DNA of 64,000 nt. It comes from Glycine soja (lineage: Eukaryota; Streptophyta; Magnoliopsida; Fabales; Fabaceae). The number at the start of each line of letters is the position of its first letter. Positions within the stretch are counted from its first letter, which is position 1. Position numbers and translations under genes: made by a program. Where the stretch lies: assembly GCF_004193775.1 (NCBI RefSeq), contig NC_041019.1:34534827-34598826 (forward strand), in the 5' to 3' direction. The notes under the pieces are model-generated. The model was not told the DNA's origin. It saw only the letters and a program-made list of their open reading frames with translations, and ran no database searches. Positions 1 through 11,680 of this stretch are shown here, in pieces.

Positions 1-1842
1 AGCCACATGAATGTTATTGCTTAGGGCTGTTCATGTGTCCTCCATTTTCGAGTTTGGAGCTGTGTTCCATGATTGCCTAAGAGAGGACCCTCAAGGCAAT
101 CCTCCATTCTCATCCTGTTCCGGAGCCACATGAATGTTATTGCTTAGGGCGGTTCATGTGTCCTCCATTTTCAAGTTTGGAGCTGTATTCCATGATTGCC
201 TAAGAGAGGACCCTCAAGGAAATCCTCCATTCTCATCCTTTTCCGGAGCCACATCAATGTTATTGCTTAGGGTTGTTCATGTGTCCCCCATTTTCAAGTT
301 TGGAGTTGTGTTCCATGATTGCCTAAGAGAGGACCCTCAAGGCAATCCTCCATTCTCACCCTGTTCCGGAGCCACATGAATGTTATTGCTTAGGGCTGTT
401 CATGTGTCCTCCATTTTCGAGTTTGAAGCTGTGTTCCATGATTGCCTAAGAGAGGACCCTCAAGGAAATCCTCCATTCTCATCCTTTTCCGAAGCCACAT
501 GAATGAATTGCATTGTCATTCATGTGTCCTCCATTTTCGAGTTTGGAGCTGTGTTCCATGATTGCCTAAGAGAGGACCCTCAAGGCAATCCTCCATTCTC
601 ATCCTGTTCCGGAGCCACATGAATGTTATTGCTTAGGGCTGTTCATGTGTCCTCCATTTTCGAGTTTGGAGCTGTGTTCCATGATTGCCTAAGAGAGGAC
701 CCTCAAGGCAATCCTCCATTCTCACCCTGTTCCGGAGCCACATGAATGTTATTGCTTAGGGCTGTTCATGTGTCCTCCATTTTCGAGCTTGGAGCTGTGT
801 TCCATGATTTCCTAAGAGAGGACCCTCAAGGCAATCCTCCATTCTCATCCTTTTCCGGAGCCACATGAATGAATTGCGTTGTCATTCATGTGTCCTCCAT
901 TTTCGAGTTTGGAGCTGTGTTCCATGATTGCCTAAGAGAGGACCCTCAAGGCAATCCTCCATTCTCATCCTGTTCCGGAGCCACATGAATGTTATTGCTT
1001 AGGGTTGTTCATGTGTCCTCCATTTTCGAGTTTGGAGCTGTGTTCCATGATTGCCTAAGAGAGGACCCTCAAGGCAATCCTCCATTCTCACCCTGTTCCG
1101 GAGCCACATGAATGTTATTGCTTAGGGCTGTTCATGTGTCCTCCATTTTCGAGTTTGGAGCTATGTTCCATGATTGCCTAAGAGAGGACCCTCAAGATAA
1201 TCCTCCATTCTCATCCTTTTCTGGAGCCACATGAATGAATTGCGTTGTCATTCATGTGTCCTCCATTTTCGAGTTTGGAGCTGTGTTTCATGATTGCCTA
1301 AGAGAGGACCCTCAAGGCAATCCTCCATTCTCATCCTTTTCTGGAGCCACATGAATGAATTGCGTTGTCATTCATGTGTCCTCCATTTTCGAGTTTGGAG
1401 CTGTGTTCCATGATTGCCTAAGAGAGGACCCTCAAGGAAATCCTCCATTCTCATCCTTTTCCGAAGCCACATGAATGTTATTGCTTAGGGTTGTTCATGT
1501 GTCCTCCATTTTCGAGTTTGGAGCTATGTTCCATGATTGCCTAAGAGAGGACCCTCAAGGCAATCCTCCATTCTCATCCTGTTCCGGAGCCACATGAATG
1601 TTATTGCTTAGGGCTGTTCATGTGTCCTCCATTTTCGAGTTTGGAGTTGTGTTCCATGAATGCCTAAGAGAGGACCCTCAAGGCAATCCTCTATTCTCAC
1701 CCTTTTCCGGAGCCACATGAATGCTATTGCTTAGGGCTGTTCATGTGTCCTCCACTTTCGAGTTTGGAGCTGAGTTTCATGATTGCCTAAGTGCGGACCC
1801 TCAAGGCAATCCTCCATACTCCACCTTTGTTCGGAACACCAT
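1..1842. repeat. 123-bp tandem array with 366-bp higher-order structure
   Basis: About 15 head-to-tail copies of a roughly 123-bp unit begin with AGCCACATGAATG at 1, 124, 247, 370, 493, 613, 736, 859, 979, 1102, 1225, 1345, 1465, 1588 and 1711; a decayed copy runs to about 1842. Most units are 123 bp (type A, TTATTGCTTAGGG after the start). Four are 120 bp (type B, GAATTGCGTTGTC), at 493, 859, 1225 and 1345. B-A-A trimers recur with a 366-bp period. The array lies upstream of a polypurine tract and 3' LTR, so it is probably the 3' noncoding interior of a retrotransposon whose coding part is outside the window. A 123-bp unit is a multiple of three and keeps short frames open, but I do not regard it as coding. 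Confidence 0.93.
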
Positions 1843-2142
1843 GAATGTCATTGCCTAGCGCTATTCATGTGTTCTCCATTATCAAGTGCGAAGCTTCTGG
1901 TGACTGGGAAGCATGTTATTCTGTTGTTTTCCAGATCGGTTCCTTCGCCAAGTATGTGTATATGTGTATATATGTATTATATTCGTTTGTTTTGGTTGTT
2001 GTTTGTATTTTGTTTTGTGGAGAAGAAAAAAGAAGAAGTAGAGATGAGAGTCGTCATCACGGAAATGGCAGGACGGACGAAATCAGTGTCCTATCTTTGC
2101 TGGCCTCTTATCTCCGATGAGAGGTAAGTAAAGAGGGGCAAC
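1843..2142 (+). other. Retroelement 3' untranslated segment with polypurine tract
   Basis: Single-copy sequence between the tandem array and the LTR. It ends in a purine-rich run (AAGTAAAGAGGGGCAAC, about 2126-2142) directly before TGTCATACCC, the arrangement expected of a polypurine tract priming plus-strand synthesis at a 3' LTR. Short open frames here have no recognisable domain. Confidence 0.6.
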
Positions 2143-3755
2143 TGTCATACCCTAATTTCATCCGGGGATTATTACTTGATGACATGCAACCTTTGGTTAG
2201 CCGCTTTGAGATACTTGGCGCCCTTTGTTGCACAATAAATGAAGTCCCGAGACGTCTCAGAAATCAAAAGGAAGCAGGCTTGCGTGATCCCTGAAATTCC
2301 GTAGTGTGGCGGAAGTCGAAAAGAGGTGTTTTTGCGTAATCCGTGAGTTTCCGTAACTTCTTCGAAAGCTAAAAAAGGAGTAAATACATAATCCGTAAGG
2401 ATTCGTAACCTTGCGGAAGGAAAATAAGTATCGTTACAAAATTCGTAAAGTTTCGTAACGTTACGGAAAAAGAATTACAAAAAAATAGAAGGGGTGCATT
2501 TAGTAAAAAGGGGGGGGTGCAAATAGCAACCAGGCCCACTTGGGCCCTCCAGAAGATTCCTCCAGAAGGCTGTTGCTTCTTGAGGAAGCAACCTTGCTCG
2601 CCTGGGCGAGCTGGGCGGCAAGCTTCTCCCCTATTTTGCTATAAATAGGGGGAGAAGTGAAGAAGAAAAGGGTTCAGCCCCTTAGGCACTTCTCTCTCTC
2701 TCGAATTTGCTGAGGAAAATTATTTCCGTAAAGAAAATCCAAGCCGAGGCGCTTCCGTAACGTTTCCGTAACGTTTTCGTGAGTAATTATGCGAAGATTC
2801 TCGACCGTTCTTCAAGATTCATCGTTCGTTCTTCGTTTTCTTCAGTTTTCAACGGGTAAGTACCTCAAACCAAGCTTTTCAATTCACTATATGCACCCGT
2901 GGTGGTCCACATTTTGTTTCATGTATTTTTATTCTTGTTTTCATTTACTTGTTATACCCCCTTTTGACGTGCTTAAGCCATTTATTTAAGTCATTTCTCG
3001 CCTAATCTAAAAATAAAATAAATTTCCACCGATCGTTTTAATTGTATCATCCGTTACTTTTGGTTAAAATGAATTCCGACCGTTCGGTCGTGCCGTAACC
3101 ACGTTGGAAATCAAAAAAGAGGTAAAATAATAATATAATAATAAAAAAATATCTTTTAGTAAAGTAAAGCGAAAAATCAATCGGACGTTTTCTCTTTGGG
3201 ATTTCTCATTCTTAATTGAATTGACTAATAACTAAAGTGAAACTAAGGCTAAAATCAAACTCGCCTAGTCAAGCTCGTCCACAAAAATAGGTTTTTGGAA
3301 GTTTATCATTTCAGTTTCTTACTAAGTAAAAAGGATCATTTTTAAGGTCCAACGCCTTAAAATGATCACCCCTCAAGTAAAAAGAATCATTTGATTCACG
3401 CTTAAGGAAGAACTACGTAGGTCTGATTTCCTCTCCAAAGGAGGGTACGTAGGAGCAAAAGCCCCGCTTTTGTCGACCTCAAAAAATAAAAAGAAATAAA
3501 AGTTAAGATAACACAATTTCCACAATTCTGAAAAATAGGCTGTTGTCCTTTGAGACAAACGTGAGAGGTGCTAATACCTTCCTCAAGCGTAAATACAACT
3601 CCCGAACTTAGAATTTTCATTTTGACCGGTTTCCTTCGGTTTTCCCGACATTTTCCACGAATAAACGTTGGTGGCGACTCCGCGCATCTTTCCTCCTTTG
3701 GAAAGCGCACCCGTGAGCCTCGCCATCGCTCGCCCGCGAAGGGCACGTTGCGACA
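2143..3755 (+). mobile_element. 3' LTR of an Ogre/Tat-like Ty3 retrotransposon
   Basis: This 1.6-kb LTR starts TGTCATACCC and ends GTTGCGACA. A TATAAATA box lies at 2640-2647, followed by a GAAG-rich leader. GGCGAGCTGGGC-type motifs upstream of the TATA box and the GAATAAACGTTGGTGGCGAC stretch near the end both recur in the element at 50-51.2 kb, so the two belong to related families. The next five bases (CCTCT) read into a family Y LTR fragment, so this element probably inserted in that LTR. Its 5' LTR and coding region must lie left of the window. The lineage is inferred from the related copy's primer site. Confidence 0.75.
2640..2647 (+). promoter_or_regulatory. LTR TATA box
   Basis: TATAAATA inside the 2143-3755 LTR, with a GC-rich segment upstream and a purine-rich leader downstream. 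It matches the position of the TATA box at 50335 in the related LTR. Confidence 0.6.
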
Positions 3756-3780
3756 CCTCTAAGTGGGCTCACGTGTGTAG
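3756..3780 (-). mobile_element. Family Y LTR fragment, left piece
   Basis: These 25 bases (CCTCTAAGTGGGCTCACG...) match the reverse complement of the family Y LTR copy near 27050-27075. The family Y sequence resumes at 31702 (TCCGACAGTGATAGCAGC), matching the reverse complement of the adjoining bases in the same copy. The piece is therefore the stub of one minus-strand LTR separated from its remainder by later insertions. Confidence 0.65.
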
Positions 3781-4371
3781 TGTAACGACCTGTCTCGTCA
3801 CTACGATATCACTAACTCTAAAATGCATAATTTCAATTTTTTAAATAAAATCTCCATTAATTTGATTATGAAAATGAGATTAAATATATACATTCGCCAA
3901 ACAATGCACAAACACTTAAAATAAACACATATATTTGTATATCTGAAACCATTATGCACCATTCACATGATAGAAAATAATTTAGTTTTACATGTATCTA
4001 AATCCGAGATTTACATGCCCAAATCAAAAAGAAGTATAGAACCACTACGAAGGAGTTGGTAACAAAACACAACTCTCTCCCAAAATAATCTCAACGTCAT
4101 CATGTCGCGGCTCCCACAAAAAGAATCTCCCTCCACGTCATCTACTGTTTTTCATCTGCTCTAACGAATGAAGGTTCGCAATCATCATAGGTACCAACCA
4201 CATAGTAAAAAATAACAAGGGTTAGTTTATTATAAAAGATATCAACAAACACCAAATGACCATGATTAGCAAGAAAACAATAACAAATACCATGATCATA
4301 CACAAATATCCATCAGTCCAACATACACTTAACAACTAATCATCAACTTTTCCACATTTTCAATCAATCAT
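3781..4371 (-). mobile_element. Family X LTR, left piece (split by CACTA)
   Basis: Begins TGTAACGACCTGTCTCGTCA and follows the reverse complement of the 3' end of the X LTR at 8048-12787. The last 100 bases match the reverse complement of about 12195-12300. Homology stops at CAAT...CAT exactly where CACTACTACAAAAAT begins, and resumes at CATGCTGAGTATG at 30181. The X LTR was therefore split by a transposon. Its outer flanks, TGTAG before 3781 and TCTAG after 31701, look like a target duplication with one mismatch. Confidence 0.8.
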
Positions 4372-4766
4372 CACTACTACAAAAATAGTCTTCTATGACG
4401 CTGGTTTTACAACGGTTCTACCAAAACCGATGTCGTAGGTAAAGCGGTGACATTTTTGTAGAATGCGAGAATACAATGTCTTTGAAAATGCATTATGACA
4501 TCAATTATCTTTTAGCCATTGTTCAGGATTATCGAAGCCCCCCTCCCTCTCCCATGCAAAGGCTTGAAGCGTGGGCAATACACTAGCAAATTTTCACCAT
4601 AGTCTGAAAATTTAGTTTTTATATAAAATAATGAGAGCAACAAGGCCCAAAGTCCTAATTATTTGACTAAGGAAGCCCCCAATTTTACCATAAAATGTTG
4701 GGTGAAGGCATATGAATGGTTTGATATCCAACATACTAATAATTTACTTTGTTCTTATTGAATTAA

Positions 4767-6060
4767 GTCATAACCCTTGACATGGATTTGCTTGTTGCTG
4801 GAACTAAATATCGTGGTGAGTTTGAGGAGAGGTTGAAGAAACTGATGGAAGAAATCAAACAAAGTGATGAGATAATACTTTTTATCGATGAAGTGCACAC
4901 TTTGATTGGAGTAGGAGCAGCAGAAGGGGCTATTGATGTTGCTAACATACTAAAGCCATCTCTTGCGAGAGGTGAACTATAGGTAGTACTCTCCCATGAC
5001 ATGTTCAAAATGGATTTACTGCTTGTTGATTCTGACCTTGAAGTCAATATAATATGTAAAGAGGGGGAAAGAATGAGTCTGTTCATTCAATGTTCATAAA
5101 CAATTAAAATTGTTGTGAGATATTTAATAGGCATGTAATGGGTTAGCTAGCAAGTCTCAATTCTAACATATAGTCAAGAGTTATTGTTGGCTTGTAGTCA
5201 GAATTAAATAATATGCTGAAGGTTCAAAACTAGTATTGGGATTTTTAATCTGAAAATTCAAGTTTGGCATTTCCGACTGTTTCAATTTGTAGGTCGAATA
5301 TATTACATAATTGTTGTTTTAAAGCTAATTAAAGGTTTATATGCCTATACTGAACTCAATTTAATGAACATCTTATAGAATGTAGTTTATTAAACTATAC
5401 TTTTAATTCAATTGCTACTGCTGACATTGTACTCAAGTGTTTAAATATTTTTGTAGTGTATTGAAGCCACAACATTAGACGAGTATAAGAAACACATTGA
5501 AAAAGATTCTGCTCTAGAGACACGGTTCCAGCTAGTTAAAGTGCCAGAGCCAACTGTAGATGAAACCATACAAATACTGAGAGGACTTAGAGAGTGATAT
5601 GAAATTCACCACAAGCTCCGCTATACTAATGAGGCTCTTGTAGCTGCTGCACAACTGTCATACTAGTATATCAGGTTTGTCATGATTCATTTCTCTCCTC
5701 CTTCTCTAATCATTAAATGTCTTTGTACTGCTATAGACTTTTTAATTTATTTTCAACATTGCATGTTTAAATATGAAGTTTTCCACTGAATTAAGCTAAT
5801 TAATGTATTTGTTAGACTTCTGGAATTTTGCACCAGCAGAAGCCCACTTTAAATTGTTTTACATTAGTTATTTGTGTTGGAATATAGCCATTTGCTTGAT
5901 ATCTAGGCTAATTAAAATTCTCATGCTATCCTTTTTATTACTACCTGTATATCTTCACCAAATATTTCCCCTTATATGATAATGTTGCCCCTACAGTGAT
6001 CAATTTTTGCCCGACAAAGCTATAGATTTGAATGATGAAGCTGGTTCACATAAGATAGAG
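4767..6060 (+). pseudogene. ClpC (plastid Hsp100 ATPase) gene fragment, three exons, broken
   Basis: Three GT-AG exons encode part of the first AAA+ domain of a ClpC-type chaperone. Exon 4767-4982 gives [19 protein letters not shown] and the Walker B segment [13 protein letters not shown]. Exon 5457-5674 gives [13 protein letters not shown] and [14 protein letters not shown]. Exon 5997-6060 gives FLPDKAIDL. Functional ClpC is about 920 residues and drives unfolding for the plastid Clp protease. Here only about 165 residues remain, with in-frame stops TAG 4980-4982, TGA 5595-5597 and TAG 5664-5666, and no start, second ATPase domain or transit peptide. It lies in the unnested left arm of the outer CACTA, so capture by that element is likely. 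Intron retention points to DNA-level capture, not an mRNA copy. Confidence 0.9.
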
Positions 6061-6809
6061 TTATTAAATTCCATTTTTAGTTGGGACTAGTTAGACAAAT
6101 TCCTCAAAAAGTGTATAAAATTGGAATTCTTTACTCTTCCATTAATACGTTAATATATCTGTTAATTTCTTCTACATGATTATAGTAATTAAAATAAGAT
6201 ATTTACATACTGTTTGAGAAGATATTTTTATGTACATTATAAAATAATAATAGACTTGATTTTTTTGGTGAAGCAAAATTCTTAACCTCTAATTATTTCA
6301 TTGTGATGCTCTCTTACAATCCACAATCAACACAAAACTTTTAAAGATTGGGATAACTTTGGTTTAAGAATATAAGCAGTATAAAAGTAATCTCTTGCAA
6401 CGGGAGATGCAAAATGATTAAAAATGATATAAGCCTTTCAGATGGGAAAATTGCAAAAGAACAAAAAAAAAAGAAATAATTATCACACAAATGCATGTCA
6501 AACCAAAAATTATTATTTTTTTTAATAAGGAAGAAATATATAAATCCAAATGATAAATTGACAAATATCTTTATATTTAATTTCTCACCTTAATAAGAAG
6601 AAAAGTACATAGGAAGGAATCAACACAATGTATCAATTGTATCAATAAATACCAGCTACCCAATCAATTGTATCAATAAATATAAATCATACTTTACTTT
6701 ATTTCTTAGCTTGTTCACTGTTTTATTTCTTGGCTTGCTCACTTTTTTAGTCCCTAATATTATTTTCTTTTTTACTTTTTGGCTCCTTATAATTTTTTTT
6801 TTGTTTTTC

Positions 6810-6920
6810 AACAAGACATGGAGGCACGCGTATCGGCTCTTTAATTATGTTGCAGACCAAGTTCATGTGTTTGTGCCATTCAAGTTCAACAACTTTATTG
6901 GCAGCGACCAACTTCCTTGC
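6810..6920 (+). other. Possible captured exon, unidentified
   Basis: An open stretch encoding ...NKTWRHAYRLFNYVADQV... ends at GAG followed by a good donor, GTAAGT, at about 6921. It is still in the own sequence of the outer CACTA, downstream of the ClpC fragment. I do not recognise the protein, and chance is possible given the T-rich surroundings. Confidence 0.25.
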
Positions 6921-7055
6921 GAGGTAAGTAAAAAGTTGATATCTACTCTAAGATCATTACTTAATCAGGATATTTATATTTCATTACCTCTTCTGAAATT
7001 TTAAGTATGATATTTCAAATACAAGAAAATTCAGCATGTCTTTCTCATATTTAAT

Positions 7056-7400
7056 CACTACTACAAATTAGGCTTTCTACATCGGTTAATTGGCCCTTTT
7101 AACATCGGTTATGACCCATCATTGAAACCAGAGTCATTGAAAACCCACCACCCTACAACGACAGTTGGTTGATCGAATTCTACATCGGTTGTTGCGTATG
7201 ACCGTCGTCGTATTTAGCAGAATCTACATCGGTTTTTCAATCAACCGATGTAGATTAGTGTCCATTCTAAGACGGGTTGGTCTTCAAACCCGACTTAGAA
7301 TGACATAATTCTACATCGTTTGTTTCGGATGACTGTCGTAGTATATCGCGGATTCTACATCGGTTGTCATAAACAACCGATATAGAATGTCTAGTTTTTG
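7056..7400. repeat. Subterminal repeat zone of inner CACTA, left
   Basis: Repeated TCTACATCGGTT units in both orientations occur at about 7077, 7182, 7207, 7225, 7311 and 7352. A hairpin forms from CTAAGACGGGTTGG (7267) and its inverted copy CCCGACTTAGAATG (7290). Such subterminal motifs are the usual binding sites for the CACTA accessory protein (TNPA-like). Confidence 0.65.
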
Positions 7401-8047
7401 TTTTTAGGTTCATGGAATTAAGCCAGTAACAATATGCAAATATGATGTACTACCAAAACATGTCTCATATGAGACTTAATTTATAAACCCTGGTGAAATT
7501 TCAGCAATCAAAGTAGTTAATGAATAAGTACATCATTAAAATTAAGATGCTACCTAGCTAGCTTATGTTTTAGTAGCTAGCAGTATAGTAAATTCAAAAA
7601 ACTTATAATTAAATAACAATTTGTCATTGAGACAAACAAGGCACATATATAGTTATGATCTAATAGGTACATTCAACAATTTTATTACCTTTATCCGCAT
7701 CTATATATACAAAATTCCATACTGACAACTAAAAACATGGGTGAAGAGTCACAACTAAAAATAACATGTCATCAGTTGTCAGTAAATTTAAAATTATATA
7801 CTGCTTTCTATACTAATACTAATATTGGAATTCTATACTAATGCTAATATTGGAAATAACTCCAAAAGATTGTAGATTAGGCATACATTTCATACTTGGT
7901 GGGATAATATATATGAGCAGATACTCATCAAAGGGCAAAGAAAGAGCATCAAACCAAATCTATATCCAAAATTAGCCATTCAGTCAATTGTAACATTTGT
8001 ACAATAGGTACTGACCTCAACATTGTTTTAAATGTGATCAGAAACGT
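7400..8047. other. Noncoding inner CACTA sequence
   Basis: AT-rich sequence between the subterminal repeats and the X LTR. It has a local duplication of CTATACTAATACTAATATTGGA-type sequence near 7808-7855. No gene is seen. Confidence 0.5.
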
Positions 8048-8369
8048 TGTAACACCCTGAAATATTTATAGTTATAAATTGATGTTTAATTGTATTTATC
8101 TTGTTATTTAACTATATGGTTGACTTGAATGATTTGAGGTATGACTTGAGTTAGTCGTGTATGAATTTCTTGATGTGGATGTTGAGTTCTGTGGAGTTTT
8201 GTTGAACTAAGTTGAAATTATGAGATTTCAAAATTTTCCCAAACCTATCTCAAAAAAATCGCAATCCCGGATTTGTTAACCATTAGATCATCTTCAAATT
8301 TTGTCTGGAGCTTCCTAAGACATATTTCCACAGTCTGAACGTTAGGATTTGGAAAAGAACAACATTTGA

Positions 8370-8560
8370 TGTCTCGCTAAGCGATAAGGGTGCGCTAAGC
8401 GCAATTCCAACCAGAGAGGGAATTGCGTTGAGTGAGCAGGGGCGCGCTAAGCGAGCCATAGTGCAGTGGAAGTTGCGCTAAGCATGAATTCTCGCGCTAA
8501 GCATGAAAAATGGACTCCGGCTTAGTGAGATGAGCTCGTTAAGCGAGATCTACAGGTTAT
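8370..8560. repeat. GCTAAGCG-type motif cluster in X LTR
   Basis: Seven or so spaced copies of GCTAAGCG, GCGCTAAGC or the inverted CTTAGTG within 190 bp, for example CTCGCTAAGCGATAAGG near 8374 and GGCGCGCTAAGCGAGCC near 8440. The same motif class appears in six other places in the window. Confidence 0.75.
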
Positions 8561-9629
8561 AAATATGTTTTTAGCGTGAAAAACACGAATTTTCACTCTC
8601 CTCTTCTCCAAAACGCTACCCGAACCCCCACATGAAGAGGAACACTTTAATCGGAGCGGAATCCTCAGAATCCTCCTCAAGGATTCAGTGGAGAAAATTT
8701 CCCAATCCTTCATTTCATAGTTTCTCTGAGGTAATCTTGATTTCTAAACCCATCTCCTAGTTAGTTTGAGTTCCTCTTAGTGTCTCTTGTGTGCTGGGTA
8801 ATGTAATAGAGTGTTTTTACACTTCCTATGAAAAACCCTAGAGAATGAGACATTGTAAAAGTTATCTTTTATAACATTGATGTTATTTTTGTGACTTTCA
8901 CTGAGCCTCAATCACATTGGCGTGATCAGAATTTCAAAATGATGTTTCCTTTTAGTAAAATCCGAAACACCCTTCAACCCTTATGTTTTGACAGGGGTAT
9001 TTGACTCCGAATGTCGCTATTAACCTTGTTCCTAAAATCTATACTAAATTCCTTCAATTTGGTATATAAAACCTCGCGTTTGGACTGACGAGAGTGAACG
9101 AGGGGGACTTTTGAGCAACGCATAAAGGAACTAAAGAAGAGCTCACAATAGGTGAGGGGAGTTCATTATAGTTACAGTTTTTAATGCCATAGTTAGGGGT
9201 CAGGGAACCTAACTATGGGGATGTATGCCTGTCCCTGTTGCATGCTGGTTTTCAAGAAAAATAATGTTTTCGACTAATGGGATGCGACATATCTATCATT
9301 GCTTAATAACCTTAGTGTTATACTTGTGTGGTCTAAAGACCTGGGAAGTCTGAATCTCAGGCATGAACTATAGATGTATGTATAAGTGGAATGTGACTTA
9401 CTGTTGATGTTGATATGATGTCATGAATTGATATGAGGTGATGTTGATGTTTGTGATGATGTTATCGATGAATTATGTCAATATGAGTTGATGATGTTAT
9501 TGATGATTATGTTAATATGAGAAGATGTTGTTGTTATTGATAATGCCATTGAGAATAAAATAACATTCATGTTGAGAGTGATGTCGAGACGAGATGTTGA
9601 TGATGTTGAAATTACATTGTGATGATGCA

Positions 9630-10091
9630 AGTTGTGTATGTACATGGGGGTGCATTGACCTTGTCGGGTATCCCTAGTGGGGGGAAATATAGTGGTTAGA
9701 GAGTCTAAGCATCTCTTGAGGGGGATGGCTTAGGATCTTTAATCTATCCATGGTCAGTGTACTTGATGATGCCATGTTTCATACATTGCATGTTATGTAT
9801 GTACATGGGGGGTGCATTGACCTTGTTGGATGTCCCTAGTGAGGAAAATAGAGTGGTTAGAGAGTCTAAGCATCTCTTGAGGGGGATGTCTTAGGATCTT
9901 TAATCTATCCATGGTCAGTGTACTTGATGATGCCATGTTTCATACGATGGATGTTGTGTACGTTCATGGGGGGTGCTTTGACCTTGTTGGATGTCCCTAG
10001 TGGGGGAAATAGAGCAGTTAAAGAGTCTAAGCATCTCTTGGGGGGATGGCTTAGGATCTTTAGTTTATCCATGGTCATTGCACTTGATGGT
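9630..10091. repeat. 161-bp tandem repeat in X LTR
   Basis: Three copies start near 9636, 9798 and 9958 (GTATGTACATGGGGG and variants), each containing TTGACCTTGT, GAGAGTCTAAGCATCTCTTG and CTATCCATGGTCA. The third copy is interrupted by the solo LTR at 10092 and continues at 11886 with GCCCATGTTTCGTAC. Confidence 0.85.
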
Positions 10092-10588
10092 TGGTCAAGC
10101 CCGGCAAGTGCACTAGATCGCGCAAGTAGTATAAAATGGTAAGAACCGAGTATCGAACTCTCGGGGAACTTGTGTTACTTGGTAAAGCTATATTCAGTGA
10201 ATAGGTGTCTAGTATAAAAGGATATGTATGGACTATGAACAGGTATGTAAACTCACTATTAAAAAGGAAAATCACATGAGTAATGATGTGTAAAGACAAG
10301 TAGACAACGTGTTGGTCTTCCTATTAGGTGCCTGATGTTATAAGGATATTCTCTACTTAACAATGCTCATGTGTTCTATGGTGTCTCCTGAAATGCTAAA
10401 CCCTGATCCCTCGTGATAGTCTAGCCTAATCCTGATCAAGCATCATCCTCAGATTCCTCTTGTTAGACTAAACTCGACCAGAACCGCATTAAGAAAAACA
10501 TACAAACAACTAGGTTACCGTACCCCGATCCCTCGTGATAATACGATAAACTAGCCCTGTCCTATCAAGTTCTAAGAATCAGACCAGT

Positions 10589-11132
10589 TGACACTGTTAA
10601 ATGATCCTAACAAAGCATGCATCTGCATGATCAAGGAAAAAGTACATTGAAATGACGTACTGATAGCAAAGAGAACACATAAAACATCATTAAATAGATA
10701 TACAGGTATTTACATCAAGTACCTACAAGGAAGAACCAACAGAGGATTTAGCATCTGTGGTGTAAAAATAAAATCTGATGGATCTACAGATAAAGAAGCT
10801 GGAAGTGGTATCTGTGTGGGTGCAGGAGGAATAATTGGAATCTGAGTGGATGAAGAGGGAGGTACTGTAGAAGAAGAAGGTGTTATTGCCTCTGATGCTG
10901 AAGTGGAAGGGGCCTCAGATCTCTTACCCCTGGACTTCTTGCCAGATAGGGAGGTACTGGCAGAGAACTGACACTGTTAAATGATCCTAACAAAGCATGC
11001 ATCTGCATGATCAAGGCAAAAGCACATTGAAATGACGTACTGATAGCATAGAGAACACATAAAACATCATTAAATAGATATGCAGGTATTTACATCAAGT
11101 ACCTACAAGGAAGAACCAACAGAGGATTTAGC
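10589..11132. repeat. 164-bp direct repeat flanking captured ORF fragment
   Basis: The segment 10589-10752 (TGACACTGTTAAATGATCC to AGAGGATTTAGC) is repeated with few differences at 10969-11132. The 216 bp between (10753-10968) read on the minus strand as the proline- and serine-rich end of the Athila-like second ORF (…SSSTQIPIIPPAPTQIP…, ending SDFIFTP). They match 16794-16980. The LTR thus gained an internal coding piece together with a local duplication. Confidence 0.8.
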
Positions 11133-11439
11133 TCTCCATATCTGGGAAGCTTTCTTTACAACAAAGAGAAGAGAAAAATGAAGGATTGAAGAAATGTAAG
11201 TAGTGGGGATTTCTCCTCCACCTCTAGAACCTCACAATCACTCACAGACTCATCTTATGCTCTCAGGATGGCTTCCTCTTCACTCTCAGTTCTCTGCCAG
11301 TCTTTGCACAACAAAAGCTCTCAAAACTCTCTGGAACTTAGACCTTTCTCTCTCTAGAAATCTCTAAAAATGCAGAAGCTTAAGGAAAAGCCCAAACTCC
11401 CCTTCAATTTATGATTTCAGGCTTAAATAGGTGGCCTTG

Positions 11440-11680
11440 TTGGTGCTTGCATGCTTAGCACAACTTTGGCTCACTTAGCATTCATAAGTGAATTTCGGCT
11501 TAGCGCTTGGCTTCTCGCTTAGCGGATGCATGCAAGTGGTGCGCTTAGTAGGATGAGCTCTCGCTTAGTGCATGTGTCCAGCTCATCCTTCTTCCAGATT
11601 CTTCCTCACACTCAACTGCAAGAGTGGTGCGCTCAGCGGATGGCTCGCTAAGCCGGAAGATTGGCTTAGCAAGAAGCTAA
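11440..11680. repeat. CTTAGCG-type motif cluster in solo LTR
   Basis: Scattered copies such as GGCTTAGCGCTTGGC, CTCGCTTAGCGGATG and GCTCGCTAAGCCGG, arranged about 15-35 bp apart. They belong to the same motif class as the clusters at 8370, 14590, 17930, 18740, 22910 and 31195. Confidence 0.7.

Noticed and set aside
134..379. 81-residue open frame across the tandem array
   Set aside because: It exists only because the 123-bp unit is divisible by three; the product is a repetition of the unit, without a domain, and is not kept open across the 120-bp variants.
1..1842. Regularly spaced repeats that could suggest a CRISPR array
   Set aside because: The whole 123-bp unit is repeated with no unique spacers, and the context is a plant retrotransposon.
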